Below, in pieces: positions 1-8,343 of a stretch of 64,000 nucleotides of DNA. The position numbers and the translations under genes were made by a program. Numbering within the stretch: the first letter of the stretch is position 1; every line of letters starts with the position of its first letter. The notes beneath the pieces were generated by a model that saw only the letters and a list, made by a program, of their open reading frames with translations, had not been told where the DNA came from and made no database searches. The DNA is taken from positions 1 through 64,000 of the forward strand of contig NZ_JAJUBB010000006.1 in assembly GCF_028683135.1 (NCBI RefSeq), written 5' to 3'. Origin of the DNA: Enterovibrio qingdaonensis. Its GTDB lineage: Bacteria > Pseudomonadota > Gammaproteobacteria > Enterobacterales > Vibrionaceae.

Positions 1-4
1 AGAG

Positions 5-34
5 AAAGCCCTGACCAATCGGTCAGGGCTTTTT
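5..34 (+). terminator. Rho-independent terminator of a gene left of the window
   Basis: A 10-bp perfect stem (AGCCCTGACC at 7-16, GGTCAGGGCT at 21-30) with an AATC loop is followed by a T-run. It must end transcription of a gene that lies before the window start. The rest of 35-195 shows no gene. Confidence 0.85.
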
Positions 35-195
35 CACGTTTAGAACCAATGTAAAATTAGTCTGTATTCCTTCCTCTTTCTTATTAGTAGTCCATAAAAC
101 TCCATCATTACTCTCGTTTTGGAAGTGCTGTTACCGACAAGCTCTGTCTCTCCATCTACACTGAATGCACTTTGTGATCCGACAGGAGCATTGCT

Positions 196-534
196 ATGCC
201 ATCACAACGATCTCGACGTTTAAGAAAGAAGTTATATCTGGATGAGTTTGCAGTATTTGGCTTTGTAGTCACTTTAAAGCTCAATACGGAAGATGATGAA
301 GCACTGGATAACTTTATAGAATCGCTGGCTGACTACGCCGAGGCTCGTCATCTGTTGGTTGGTGGCGGTGGGATGAAGAACATCGAACTCGTGATTGGTT
401 CTGCCTTATGCTATGGATCTGCAACTGAACAAGACAGAGAATCAATCAAAGTGTGGATAGAAGAGCGCGATGAGGCTGAGCTTGTAGAAATGGGGCCTTT
501 ACTTGACCTCCATCAGATAGAATTCGCAGACTAG
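196..534 (+). CDS. YggL family (DUF469) protein
   Basis: 112 residues. The N-terminus RSRRLRKKLYLDEF is the family signature (E. coli YggL begins with a near-identical RSRRLRKK stretch before IDEF), and the C-terminal part keeps the KVWIEERDEAEL type helix. E. coli YggL is reported to associate with the 50S ribosomal subunit; that role is known for the family, not shown here. The central region is rather diverged from E. coli (glycine-rich VGGGGMK around residues 54-61), so this may be a second, divergent YggL-like copy in this genome. The gene stands alone, with an upstream terminator at 5-34 and its own terminator at 536-561. Confidence 0.8.
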   Translation: MPSQRSRRLRKKLYLDEFAVFGFVVTLKLNTEDDEALDNFIESLADYAEARHLLVGGGGMKNIELVIGSALCYGSATEQDRESIKVWIEERDEAELVEMGPLLDLHQIEFAD

Positions 535-535
535 C

Positions 536-561
536 AAAAAGCCCAGCAGTGCTGGGCTTTA
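536..561. terminator. Bidirectional terminator between the yggL-like gene and the acetyltransferase
   Basis: Stem GCCCAGC/GCTGGGC around 541-557 with a tiny loop. It is flanked by AAAAA on the left and TTT on the right, so it can serve both convergent genes. Confidence 0.8.
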
Positions 562-570
562 TATGCTTGC

Positions 571-1071
571 TTATCTGAGGGCTGGGTGAGTCCTCGCCAT
601 ATAGAAGGCATCGACATAATCCCCATTTCTAAACGCATATCCTATTGCCCGGCCTTCTTCTACAAAACCAAACTTTTTGTAGAGGGCGATAGCGGCGACA
701 TTATCGCAATATACCATGAGCTCAATGCGCCGTAGGTTTATCCAATTATCTGCCAGTTCTATCATTGCAGCGACGAGCTTGCTTCCTACGCTTTTACCTG
801 TGTGGTTATCATGTACAGCCATGCCAAATTCACCGACATGACGCCGGCGCATGTTCTTACATACCTCAAACCCAAGCTGGCCAATGATTTGACCTTCTTC
901 TTCAGCGACCAGACAGTAATGATCATCCGGCAGGTGACTAAGTCGCTTTTCCCACATAGCCAATGACGGCATAGGTAGTTGTAGCGTACCCGTATGTGCA
1001 TGGGTACAAGAATACAGTTTGTGAATGGCGGGGATATCGCGAGGTTCTACAGGACGAACAGTTACAGGCAT
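571..1071 (-). CDS. GNAT N-acetyltransferase, AaaT/YhhY-like
   Basis: 166 residues from the start chosen here. The whole protein resembles E. coli YhhY (AaaT), an acetyl-CoA-dependent L-amino acid N-acetyltransferase: RRRHVGEFGMAVH leads into the acetyl-CoA site (HTGKSVGSKLVAAMIE), followed by RIELMVYCDNVAAIALYKKFGF and a conserved end (AFRNGDYVDAFYMAR). The start at 1071 is preferred because AAGGAG lies five bases upstream; the alternative start at 1095 would place this ribosome site inside the coding region. It is a single gene on the minus strand, convergent with the YggL-like gene. The exact acceptor amino acid cannot be read from sequence. Confidence 0.82.
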   Translation of the reverse strand: MPVTVRPVEPRDIPAIHKLYSCTHAHTGTLQLPMPSLAMWEKRLSHLPDDHYCLVAEEEGQIIGQLGFEVCKNMRRRHVGEFGMAVHDNHTGKSVGSKLVAAMIELADNWINLRRIELMVYCDNVAAIALYKKFGFVEEGRAIGYAFRNGDYVDAFYMARTHPALR

Positions 1072-1190
1072 GGTTACTCCTTCATGCAATGCCAAGGGAG
1101 TTTTGATAGTTGCCTGTAACCATCAGAGAAGCAAGAGAAAACATAGAATGAGTAACCACTTACTCTATAAGTGATGACTCACATTTGTTT

Positions 1191-2213
1191 TTATTCGAGG
1201 TGCAGATCGAGTGGAGTTTTACTGTCGCGACCACCGATCTCACGAGTCAGGCGAGGGACTAAGTAGCCGGAGACTTCTTTGATAAGCCCTGCCATCAATC
1301 TCTTCGCTTCTTCATCATCAACCAAGAAATGCGCGGCACCTTTTACCTTGTCCAATACATGGAGGTAGTAAGGCAAGATACCGGCATCAAACAACGCGTT
1401 GCTGAGGTTTTTCAGTGCATCAACAGAGTCATTCACCCCTTTCAACAACACGCCTTGGTTAAGCAAGGTGACACCCGCACGCTTTAGCTGTGCCATCGCG
1501 ACACGAAATTCATCGTTTATCTCATTGGCGTGGTTAATGTGGGTGACCAGAACCACGTTGAGGCGTGTTGATGTCAGCATGTGAGTAAGTGCTAACGTGA
1601 CTCGATTTGGTATCACCACGGGTAGGCGTGTATGAATACGTAGTGTTTTCACATGAGACACTGACTCTATGGCCTCAATCAACCACTCTAGCTCGTGGTC
1701 TTTGGCCATTAGCGGATCACCGCCAGATAAAATCACTTCGTCAACTTCAGGATGTGCTTGTAAGTAAGTGATTGCTTCTCGCCATACTGATTTTCCGCCT
1801 TTGTTATCTTCATAGGGGAAGTGACGGCGGAAACAATAACGACAGTTAATAGCACAGCCACCCTTGAGGATCATCAGCACGCGGTTTTTGTATTTATGCA
1901 AAAGACCAGGCTGTTCATTACCCTGCTCTTCAAGCGGATCGGTGGTGTAACCTGCGACATCTTTAAACTCGTCAATGACGGGTAATACCTGACGCAAAAG
2001 CGGATCATTGGGATTCCCCTTTTCCATACGATCGATAAAGCTTTGTGGTACACGCTGCGCGAAAAGATCGCGAGCACTGAAGCCGGACTTCCATGCCGTA
2101 GGCTCTAATTCAAGCTGTTGCAACAGATTTTGAGGATCTGAGACAGCATTTGCCATTTCTTTGAGCCAGTTTTGCTCAACAGGCGGCACGTTTCGGGTTA
2201 TTATGTCCGGCAT
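1191..2213 (-). CDS. epmB: EF-P (R)-beta-lysylation protein EpmB (lysine 2,3-aminomutase-like radical SAM enzyme)
   Basis: 340 residues. EpmB converts L-lysine to (R)-beta-lysine, which EpmA then attaches to elongation factor P. The radical-SAM [4Fe-4S] motif CxxxCxxC is present in [17 protein letters not shown], followed by the [10 protein letters not shown] motif and a C-terminus ([16 protein letters not shown]) like E. coli EpmB. It lacks the long zinc-binding C-terminal extension of true lysine aminomutases, as expected for EpmB. It is transcribed divergently from efp with only 34 bp between the start codons, so the two promoters must overlap the neighbouring coding ends. No clear ribosome site precedes the ATG at 2213. 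Confidence 0.95.
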   Translation of the reverse strand: MPDIITRNVPPVEQNWLKEMANAVSDPQNLLQQLELEPTAWKSGFSARDLFAQRVPQSFIDRMEKGNPNDPLLRQVLPVIDEFKDVAGYTTDPLEEQGNEQPGLLHKYKNRVLMILKGGCAINCRYCFRRHFPYEDNKGGKSVWREAITYLQAHPEVDEVILSGGDPLMAKDHELEWLIEAIESVSHVKTLRIHTRLPVVIPNRVTLALTHMLTSTRLNVVLVTHINHANEINDEFRVAMAQLKRAGVTLLNQGVLLKGVNDSVDALKNLSNALFDAGILPYYLHVLDKVKGAAHFLVDDEEAKRLMAGLIKEVSGYLVPRLTREIGGRDSKTPLDLHLE

Positions 2214-2247
2214 TTATGACAACTTCGAAGATGTTAAGAGGATAGAC

Positions 2248-2814
2248 ATGGCGTCTTTTAGCACCAATGAATTCCGCGGCGGAATGAAAATTATGCTCGA
2301 TAACGAGCCTTGTGTCATTATCGAAAATGAGTTCGTTAAGCCTGGTAAGGGCCAAGCGTTCAACCGCGTGAAAATCCGTAAACTGCTTTCTGGCAAAGTG
2401 CTAGAGAAGACTTTCAAGTCGGGCGACTCTGTTGAAGCTGCTGACGTTATTGATGTCGAACTGGATTACCTGTACACCGACGGTGAATTCTGGCACTTCA
2501 TGAACGCAGAAACGTTTGAGCAAATCGCTGCAGATGCAAAAGCAGTAAGCGAAAACATCAAATGGATGAAAGAGAACGATCGCTGTACTCTGACTCTGTG
2601 GAACGGTAACCCAATTGCAGTAACACCACCAAACTTTGTTGAGCTGGAAGTGACTGAAACCGATCCTGGCCTGAAAGGTGATACTGCGGGTACTGGTGGT
2701 AAGCCTGCGACTCTGGTTACAGGTGCAGTTGTACGTGTACCTTTGTTCATTCAGATCGGTGAGACTATCAAAGTTGACACTCGCTCTGGTGAATATGTTA
2801 GCCGTGTGAAGTAA
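2248..2814 (+). CDS. efp: Translation elongation factor P
   Basis: 188 residues, the standard length. EF-P binds between the P and E sites of the ribosome and relieves stalling at polyproline runs. The start is ATG 2248, preceded by AAGAGGA; a longer reading frame opens at 2161 but overlaps epmB and adds non-family sequence. The modified lysine is K34 in the loop KPGKGQ, matching the EpmA/EpmB type of EF-P. Both modifying genes are in this window (epmB adjacent and divergent, epmA at 14.5 kb). The hydroxylase EpmC is not in the window. Confidence 0.98.
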   Translation: MASFSTNEFRGGMKIMLDNEPCVIIENEFVKPGKGQAFNRVKIRKLLSGKVLEKTFKSGDSVEAADVIDVELDYLYTDGEFWHFMNAETFEQIAADAKAVSENIKWMKENDRCTLTLWNGNPIAVTPPNFVELEVTETDPGLKGDTAGTGGKPATLVTGAVVRVPLFIQIGETIKVDTRSGEYVSRVK

Positions 2815-2831
2815 TCATCACACTGGAAGAT

Positions 2832-2859
2832 AAAAAAGGCCGCTGATAGCGGCCTTTTT
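2832..2859. terminator. Bidirectional terminator between efp and nanA
   Basis: Stem GGCCGCT (2838-2844) / AGCGGCC (2848-2854) with loop GAT. It is flanked by A6 on the left and T5 on the right, so it works for efp on plus and nanA on minus. Confidence 0.9.
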
Positions 2860-2890
2860 GCTTAGTAGGGAGAGGTATTAGAATCAGTTC

Positions 2891-3784
2891 TTAGCGAAGA
2901 AAACCTGCGGCACGCATTTTCTCAGCAACGATTTCTTTTTGTTCAGTGGTAAGTGCACGTAATGGTAGACGTGGATTACCCGCATCAATGTCATGCAATG
3001 ACATGGCTGCTTTACCTGCTGCAACACCACCAAACTCAACCAATACGCGGATTAGATCAATCACAGTATCCATCGCTTTGATCACTGCATCGTGGTTACC
3101 GTTCTTAAAGTCCTCAATCATCTGCAGGTTGTGCTTTGCTGCGTAGTTGTAAGTGCTGCCAACAGCACTTGTCGCGCCGACAGCCAACGCACCTGGTAGG
3201 TGTTCATCAACGCCGAATGGAATATCAAATTTACCGTCGCAAGCACGAAGGCAGCGTTGGTATTCGTATAGGTCACCACTGTTAAATTTCAGTCCAGACA
3301 GATTTGGAATACGCTTGTCTGCTTTGATCAAGAATTGCTCCATGTCGAAGTTCACACCTGACATGCCTGAGTGGTAGTAATAGAAACCTTTCGAAGGTGC
3401 GGCAGCGGCAACGGTTTCACAGTACGTCACCAGATCATCCAAGCTACCAGGTTTGAAGAAACATGGACCAATGACAGAGGTCGCCTCGATATCCAGAGTT
3501 TCTGCGTGACGAGTTAACTCAAGTGTATCGACAATGCTCAATGCGCCAGTGTGAATAATCAGATCTAGCTTACCTTCCGATGCTGAAACCCATCGTTCAG
3601 CAATGGCTTTGCGTTCTTCTACTGAACAGTGAATACCTTCACCTGTGGTGCCACAAATGTAAGCACCTGTGACGCCATCAGCGATCAGGTGCTTGGCGAT
3701 CTGATCGATCACGTTAAAGTTAACTTCACCGTTTGCGTCGAACGGTGTATGAGGAGCAGCAATAAGTCCAGATAGTTTTTTCAT
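2891..3784 (-). CDS. nanA: N-acetylneuraminate lyase NanA
   Basis: 297 residues, the family length. It is a class I aldolase of the DHDPS/NAL family that splits N-acetylneuraminic acid into N-acetylmannosamine and pyruvate, the first step of sialic acid catabolism. The motif GTTGEG (around residues 46-51), the catalytic tyrosine in FYYYHSGMSGV and the Schiff-base lysine in SGLKFNSGDLYEY are present; the last two distinguish it from dihydrodipicolinate synthase. It is divergent from the RpiR-type regulator at 4057, and three operator-like 15-mers lie between them, one (3797-3811) in its leader. NanE and NanK, which act on its product, are encoded 2 kb away. Confidence 0.95.
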   Translation of the reverse strand: MKKLSGLIAAPHTPFDANGEVNFNVIDQIAKHLIADGVTGAYICGTTGEGIHCSVEERKAIAERWVSASEGKLDLIIHTGALSIVDTLELTRHAETLDIEATSVIGPCFFKPGSLDDLVTYCETVAAAAPSKGFYYYHSGMSGVNFDMEQFLIKADKRIPNLSGLKFNSGDLYEYQRCLRACDGKFDIPFGVDEHLPGALAVGATSAVGSTYNYAAKHNLQMIEDFKNGNHDAVIKAMDTVIDLIRVLVEFGGVAAGKAAMSLHDIDAGNPRLPLRALTTEQKEIVAEKMRAAGFLR

Positions 3785-3796
3785 CGTAATATACCG

Positions 3797-3811
3797 TGAA
3801 GTTAAACTTCA
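3797..3811. promoter_or_regulatory. Operator-like 15-mer 1, nanA leader
   Basis: TGAAGTTAAACTTCA, a perfect 7-1-7 palindrome 13 bp upstream of the nanA start. It is the best copy of a motif repeated six times in the two control regions of this nan locus. By inference it is the site of the RpiR-type regulator encoded at 4057. Confidence 0.7.
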
Positions 3812-3847
3812 TTAATGAATGATAAAGTGGAGTTTGGGTTTATGTTA

Positions 3848-3862
3848 TGGAGTAAAGTTTCA
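3848..3862. promoter_or_regulatory. Operator-like 15-mer 2, nanA-nanR intergenic
   Basis: TGGAGTAAAGTTTCA, the same motif with a few changes (TGRARYWWARYTTCA). It lies 64 bp upstream of nanA, where a nanA promoter is expected. Confidence 0.6.
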
Positions 3863-3980
3863 CTGTGCAATGCAATTTGATCGATTTAGCCAGGATTGAA
3901 TTCAAACTGTGATATGCATAACAACCTCAAATCTAACCCAATATCGAGATTGTTAAGTTCGTGAACGTGGGCTGAATTCG

Positions 3981-3995
3981 TGGAGCTTTACTTCA
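3981..3995. promoter_or_regulatory. Operator-like 15-mer 3, upstream of the RpiR-type regulator
   Basis: TGGAGCTTTACTTCA, the same motif, 61 bp upstream of the regulator start. This suggests autoregulation. Confidence 0.6.
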
Positions 3996-4056
3996 CAAAA
4001 GCCTGAGGAAATGTGAGAATCGGAGGTAAATCGCTTTCATCAATCGGAATCGCAAC

Positions 4057-4929
4057 ATGCCATCCAAACACTTGCCGGTAAAGACAGGAAAAGTTCTCGA
4101 CATGATGGGCAGCATGCAAGAAAGCATGACGCCGTCAGCCCGCCGCATTGCGGACTATGTAAACCGTCATGCGGATGACGTGACCAAGTTATCCATCGCT
4201 GAACTTTCTCAGCAGGTGAGCGTGGGTGAAGCAACCATCATTCGTTTTTGTCGTATGTTGGGATTTAAAGGTTTCCAGGACTTTAAAATGGATTTGGCGA
4301 TCGAGTTATCGTCAATCAATCAAAGTGATAAATCCATACTCGATACCGATATTGCGCCACAAGACAGTGCCGAGCTGATTGGACAAAAGCTTCAGCAGGG
4401 GATCAATAATGTCTTGACGGAAACCCTGAACCTATTGAACTTTGAAACCTTGGAGCAGGTTGCACAGCAAATCAAAGCGTCAAACGGGGTGTACTTTTTC
4501 GGTGTAGGTTCGTCAGGGATAACTGCTGAAGAAGCGAAAAACAAATTCATGCGTATCGGCTTCAATGCGGATGCGTTAACCAATAACCACTTTATGTACA
4601 TGAAGGCATCGTTGCTGGATAAAAATGATTTGGCCATTGGGATCAGTCACTACGGGAATTCTGTCGAAACGACAAAAGCGTTGAAATTGGCGAAAGAGGC
4701 GGGGGCAAAGACTGTCGCACTTACACACAACCCGAAATCTTCAATTTGTCAGTACGCAGACTGGGTGCTGCTAAATGGAAATCGCCAAAGCCAGATGCAA
4801 GGTGACTCCATCGGTACCAAGATCACGCAGCTGTTTGTGCTCGATTTGCTCTATACACTGTTGGTTAAAGAGGATGTCACAGGCACGATGGACAAAAAAC
4901 TCCGCACTACACGTGCGCTCGATATTTAA
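4057..4929 (+). CDS. nanR: RpiR family transcriptional regulator of sialic acid genes (NanR-like)
   Basis: 290 residues. Residues about 10-85 are an RpiR helix-turn-helix domain (MTPSARRIADYVNRHADDV, then SIAELSQQVSVGEATIIRFCR). Residues about 120-260 are a SIS sugar-phosphate domain (VYFFGVGSSGITAEEAKNKF, ISHYGNSVETTKALKLAKEAG). In vibrios the nan genes are repressed by an RpiR-type NanR that is relieved by N-acetylmannosamine-6-phosphate, an intermediate made by NanK here. The assignment rests on domain type and on its place between nanA and nanEK. The repeated 15-bp palindromes on both sides are its likely targets. No strong ribosome site precedes ATG 4057; a GGAGGT at 4022 is too far upstream and has no start codon at normal spacing. 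Confidence 0.85.
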   Translation: MPSKHLPVKTGKVLDMMGSMQESMTPSARRIADYVNRHADDVTKLSIAELSQQVSVGEATIIRFCRMLGFKGFQDFKMDLAIELSSINQSDKSILDTDIAPQDSAELIGQKLQQGINNVLTETLNLLNFETLEQVAQQIKASNGVYFFGVGSSGITAEEAKNKFMRIGFNADALTNNHFMYMKASLLDKNDLAIGISHYGNSVETTKALKLAKEAGAKTVALTHNPKSSICQYADWVLLNGNRQSQMQGDSIGTKITQLFVLDLLYTLLVKEDVTGTMDKKLRTTRALDI

Positions 4930-4940
4930 TATATTGCCAT

Positions 4941-4966
4941 GCCGGACTCATCAGTCCGGCTTTTTT
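4941..4966 (+). terminator. Terminator of nanR
   Basis: Stem GCCGGACT (4941-4948) / AGTCCGGC (4953-4960), loop CATC, followed by six T. Confidence 0.9.
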
Positions 4967-5099
4967 ATGCCTTAACGTTCAGCCGTCTTGTCTGTTTATC
5001 TTCCTCTGTTTGTTCCCCTACACACACATTCACACCACATTTTTTGGAGTTTCCCTTATAAAAAATGAGGTGTTTATCTCCATTTTGATAATTCCCGTT

Positions 5100-5114
5100 T
5101 GAAGTTAAACTCCA
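5100..5114. promoter_or_regulatory. Operator-like 15-mer 4, upstream of nanE
   Basis: TGAAGTTAAACTCCA, one change from the palindromic copy at 3797. It is the first of three sites packed into 73 bp before nanE. Confidence 0.65.
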
Positions 5115-5126
5115 TTTTCACTAATT

Positions 5127-5141
5127 TGAAATAAAGCTTCA
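5127..5141. promoter_or_regulatory. Operator-like 15-mer 5, upstream of nanE
   Basis: TGAAATAAAGCTTCA, starting 27 bp after site 4. Confidence 0.6.
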
Positions 5142-5157
5142 CATTTTAAAGTGTTAC

Positions 5158-5172
5158 TGGAGTTAAACTTTA
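5158..5172. promoter_or_regulatory. Operator-like 15-mer 6, over the nanE ribosome site
   Basis: TGGAGTTAAACTTTA. Its GGAG is the nanE Shine-Dalgarno sequence and its last A is the first base of the nanE ATG, so operator and translation start share the same DNA. Confidence 0.6.
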
Positions 5173-5879
5173 TGTCTGTTTCTGGCGATAACTTGTTAGC
5201 CATTTTAAAAACGGGATTTGTATCTTCTTGCCAACCGGTGGACGATGGCCCAATGGATGCACCGGAAATAGTGGCAGCCATGGCGCAGGCTTCTATTGCA
5301 GGTGGTGCGGTTGCATTACGTATAGAAGGCGTGGACAACGTGAAAGCCACTCGCCTTAAAGTAACAGCCCCAATCATTGGCATTGTGAAAAGAGATCTCA
5401 CTGACAGCCAGATTAGAATTACGCCGTTTATTGAAGATGTTCTGGCCCTAGCAAAAGCAGGTGCTGACATTATTGCGATTGATGCGACTCAGCGCACTCG
5501 CCCAGTGGAGGTCGCTATCTTAGTGAAAGCCATACATGAAGCTGGTTGTATCGCGATGGCGGATTGCTCCAACTTTGAAGAGGGCATGGCGAGCCGCGAA
5601 CTTGGTGTGGAAATCATAGGTACCACTATGTCTGGCTATGTTGGCGAAACCGTGCCTACAGACCCTGATTTTGCTTTTGTAAGTGCGCTGAAAAAGGCGG
5701 GCTGCTTTGTGATGGCGGAAGGACGCTACAACAGTCCCGAGCTGGCAAAAAAAGCAATTTTGGCGGGAGCCGATTGTGTCACTGTGGGCTCAGCGATTAC
5801 ACGTATTGAGCATATTTGTACGTGGTTTGCCGATGCGGTTTTAGAGGCTCGAGGTGAGTGTCATGAGGCGGTCGCATGA
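5172..5879 (+). CDS. nanE: N-acetylmannosamine-6-phosphate 2-epimerase NanE
   Basis: 235 residues. It is a TIM-barrel enzyme that converts N-acetylmannosamine-6-P to N-acetylglucosamine-6-P. Family motifs are [15 protein letters not shown] near the start, [35 protein letters not shown], and [17 protein letters not shown] near the end. The ATG at 5172 is chosen over a GTG at 5151 because GGAG lies nine bases upstream and the length then fits the family. Its stop overlaps the nanK start (ATGA), giving translational coupling. Expression is probably controlled by the three operator copies just upstream. Confidence 0.95.
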   Translation: MSVSGDNLLAILKTGFVSSCQPVDDGPMDAPEIVAAMAQASIAGGAVALRIEGVDNVKATRLKVTAPIIGIVKRDLTDSQIRITPFIEDVLALAKAGADIIAIDATQRTRPVEVAILVKAIHEAGCIAMADCSNFEEGMASRELGVEIIGTTMSGYVGETVPTDPDFAFVSALKKAGCFVMAEGRYNSPELAKKAILAGADCVTVGSAITRIEHICTWFADAVLEARGECHEAVA

Positions 5880-6754
5880 ATACGTGTCTAGCTGTTGATC
5901 TTGGTGGCACTAAACTCGCAGCTGCGCTGGTACGTGGTGGCGAAATTATAGAAAAACATCAGGTAGAGACCTTATCGTCGAATAACCCTGATGTGTTGAA
6001 AATCGCACTGCATGATCTGCTGTTGCCTTTGTCTTCAGGCGCTGATGTTGTCGCAGTGGCCTCTACGGGCATTATCAATAATGGCATTTTAACTGCGCTG
6101 AACCCCGATAACCTGGGCGGCCTGGATCAGTTTCCGATCCAATCTGCCATCGCCGACATTACAGGGTTACCGACGCAAGTCATCAACGATGCGCAAGCGG
6201 CGGCCTGGGCCGAATTTCATGCATACGAAGCACAATACGCCAATCTTGCTTTTATCACTGTTTCCACCGGCGTCGGCGCAGGCTTAGTGCTCGATGGCAA
6301 ATTAGTGACAGGCTCTCGAGGGATCGCGGGTCATGCAGGGCATGTTTTAGCTGATCCCTCCGGTCCTCGCTGCGGTTGCGGGCGCAATGGTTGTGTTGAA
6401 GCAATTGCATCTGGCTCTGCGATTGGTCGTGCGGGCGTGCCTTTTTTTGGTGAATCCACCACTGGCAAAGATGTGTATTCGCACTTCTTAGCAGGAGATA
6501 AAAAGGCAATCGCCATCGTCGAGCGTTCGGCCTCCACCATCGCACAGTTGGTTGCTGACCTCACTATCTCTCTCGACCTCGATGCCGTCGTTATTGGTGG
6601 CAGTGTCGGGTTGGCTGAAAACTATCTCTCTACCGTTAAAGACGCACTTTCCTTGTTGCCAAAGGTTTATCAACCGACATTACTGCCTGCTTTGAGCGGT
6701 GCCGATGCTGGACTCATCGGTGTATCGCTTTGGGCGGACACGAAAACGAAATAA
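5876..6754 (+). CDS. nanK: N-acetylmannosamine kinase NanK (ROK family)
   Basis: 292 residues. It phosphorylates N-acetylmannosamine released by NanA. ROK features are the ATP-binding [11 protein letters not shown] at the N-terminus, the catalytic region around [12 protein letters not shown], the glycine-rich [18 protein letters not shown], the HAGHV histidine, and the zinc-binding [15 protein letters not shown]. It starts inside the nanE stop codon (ATGA overlap) and is followed 51 bp later by the symporter gene, so nanE-nanK-symporter probably form one operon. ROK members are close to each other; the N-acetylmannosamine assignment relies on the operon. Confidence 0.93.
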   Translation: MNTCLAVDLGGTKLAAALVRGGEIIEKHQVETLSSNNPDVLKIALHDLLLPLSSGADVVAVASTGIINNGILTALNPDNLGGLDQFPIQSAIADITGLPTQVINDAQAAAWAEFHAYEAQYANLAFITVSTGVGAGLVLDGKLVTGSRGIAGHAGHVLADPSGPRCGCGRNGCVEAIASGSAIGRAGVPFFGESTTGKDVYSHFLAGDKKAIAIVERSASTIAQLVADLTISLDLDAVVIGGSVGLAENYLSTVKDALSLLPKVYQPTLLPALSGADAGLIGVSLWADTKTK

Positions 6755-6805
6755 TAAAAATAGAAACATCGATTATCTCACCCTACACAAATTGAGGAAA
6801 AACTC

Positions 6806-8287
6806 ATGGAGATCCAAGCATTCGGGACGCTGAACTACGTCGTTCTCGTCGCCTATCTTGCCGTTATCATGATGGTCGGCGTGTACTTTGCAAAACGTCA
6901 GAAATCAGCAGATGACTATTTCAAAGCCGGTGGTCGTATTCCGGGTTGGGCTGCAGGTATTAGCGTATTCGCGACTACTTTGAGCTCCATCACGTTTATG
7001 TCGATTCCTGCGAAGGCCTATACCGATGACTGGACGTTCTTGATTGGCCAGTACATTGCGATTGCAATCCTGCCTTTTGTTTTCATCTATTACATTCCGT
7101 TTTTCAGAAAACTTAATCTGACCTCCGCCTATGAATATCTGGAAAAACGTTTTGATGTACGTATGCGCTTGTTTGCCAGTATATCGTTCATGCTTTTCCA
7201 TATCGGGCGTATCGCGATCATCACGTATCTGACCGCTTTGGCTTTGATGCCTTTTGTCGATATCGATCCACTGATGATTGTATTCCTGATTGGTGTACTG
7301 TGTATCGTATACACCTTCATGGGTGGTATTGAGGGCGTGATCTGGACGGACGTTATCCAAGGTATCATGCTGTCCGGTGCTGCGGTTCTGATCTTCGTGA
7401 TGATTTGCTTCAATGTTGACGGTGGCGTGGTCGAGATCTTCTCGTTGTCAGCAGAAGAAAACAAATACTTCCCAAGTGACAAAATGAGCTGGAGCTGGAC
7501 TGAAAGTACCATTCCGGTATTGGCGATTGGCTTCTTCTTCTCAAGCTTACAGCAGTTCACTGCGAGCCAGGACGTGGTCCAGCGCTACATCGTGACTGAC
7601 TCAGTAGAAGAAACTAAAAAAGCACTGGTAACCAATGCCAAGCTGGTCGCGTGTATTCCGATTTTCTTCTTTGCAGTGGGTGCGGCACTTTACGCTTACT
7701 ACACACAGAATCCACAGTTATTGCCTGAGAACTTCAATACGGGTGGCATCCTGCCGTTCTTCGTGATCTCTGAAATGCCAGCGGGCGTGGCGGGCCTTAT
7801 CATCGCATCGATTTTTGCAGCCTCTCAATCAAGTATCTCGAGCAGCCTAAACAGTATCTCTGCATGTTACGCGTCAGATATTTACAGCCGCTTTGGTATC
7901 GAAAAATCGGCAGAGCAAAATCTGAAAATTGGCCGAATTATCACTGTGATTGCCGGTACGTTAGGTGTGGTTGCTTCAACCTACCTCATTATGTCCAACG
8001 AAAGCGAACTGTGGGATGCGTTTAACAGCCTGCTTGGCTTGATGGGTGGCCCAATGACCGGTTTGTTCATGCTGGGTATCTTTGTCCGCCGAGCGAATGC
8101 AAACAGTGCAATGATGGGTGTTATTGCCGCTGTAGCTGCAACGCTATGGGTTCGCGCAAACACCGATCTGAACTTCTTCTTCTACGGTGTGGTTGGCACC
8201 CTGACAGTGGTTATCGTGGGTTACTTGACTGCACCGCTGTTTAAGAGCAGTAAGCAACCTCAAGATGTCGAAGCCCTGTCTCTTTAA
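6806..8287 (+). CDS. siaT: Sodium/sialic acid symporter SiaT (SSS family)
   Basis: 493 residues and about 13 hydrophobic membrane segments. The protein is very similar throughout to the Proteus mirabilis SiaT of known structure and keeps the same numbering for the residues I recall as functional: A56, L59, S60, T63, Q82, R135 (sialic acid carboxylate contact), D182, F243, S342, S345 and S346 (Na2/Na3 sodium sites). It would import N-acetylneuraminate with Na+ across the inner membrane. This locus therefore uses a single-component symporter; no TRAP genes (siaPQM) are present. AGGAAAAACTC precedes the ATG. Confidence 0.95.
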   Translation: MEIQAFGTLNYVVLVAYLAVIMMVGVYFAKRQKSADDYFKAGGRIPGWAAGISVFATTLSSITFMSIPAKAYTDDWTFLIGQYIAIAILPFVFIYYIPFFRKLNLTSAYEYLEKRFDVRMRLFASISFMLFHIGRIAIITYLTALALMPFVDIDPLMIVFLIGVLCIVYTFMGGIEGVIWTDVIQGIMLSGAAVLIFVMICFNVDGGVVEIFSLSAEENKYFPSDKMSWSWTESTIPVLAIGFFFSSLQQFTASQDVVQRYIVTDSVEETKKALVTNAKLVACIPIFFFAVGAALYAYYTQNPQLLPENFNTGGILPFFVISEMPAGVAGLIIASIFAASQSSISSSLNSISACYASDIYSRFGIEKSAEQNLKIGRIITVIAGTLGVVASTYLIMSNESELWDAFNSLLGLMGGPMTGLFMLGIFVRRANANSAMMGVIAAVAATLWVRANTDLNFFFYGVVGTLTVVIVGYLTAPLFKSSKQPQDVEALSL

Positions 8288-8303
8288 TCTTTATTCATAA
8301 ATT

Positions 8304-8325
8304 AGCCCGGCGATGTCCGGGCTTT
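8304..8325 (+). terminator. Hairpin after siaT, weak terminator or processing site
   Basis: Stem AGCCCGG (8304-8310) / CCGGGCT (8317-8323), then only TTGTTGT. The broken T-run suggests partial read-through into the yhcH gene 56 bp after the siaT stop. Confidence 0.5.
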
Positions 8326-8343
8326 GTTGTCAGAGAGAAAAAC

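Noticed and set aside
2161-2247. Upstream extension of efp
   Set aside because: It overlaps epmB on the other strand and adds residues foreign to EF-P; the ATG at 2248 gives the exact family length.
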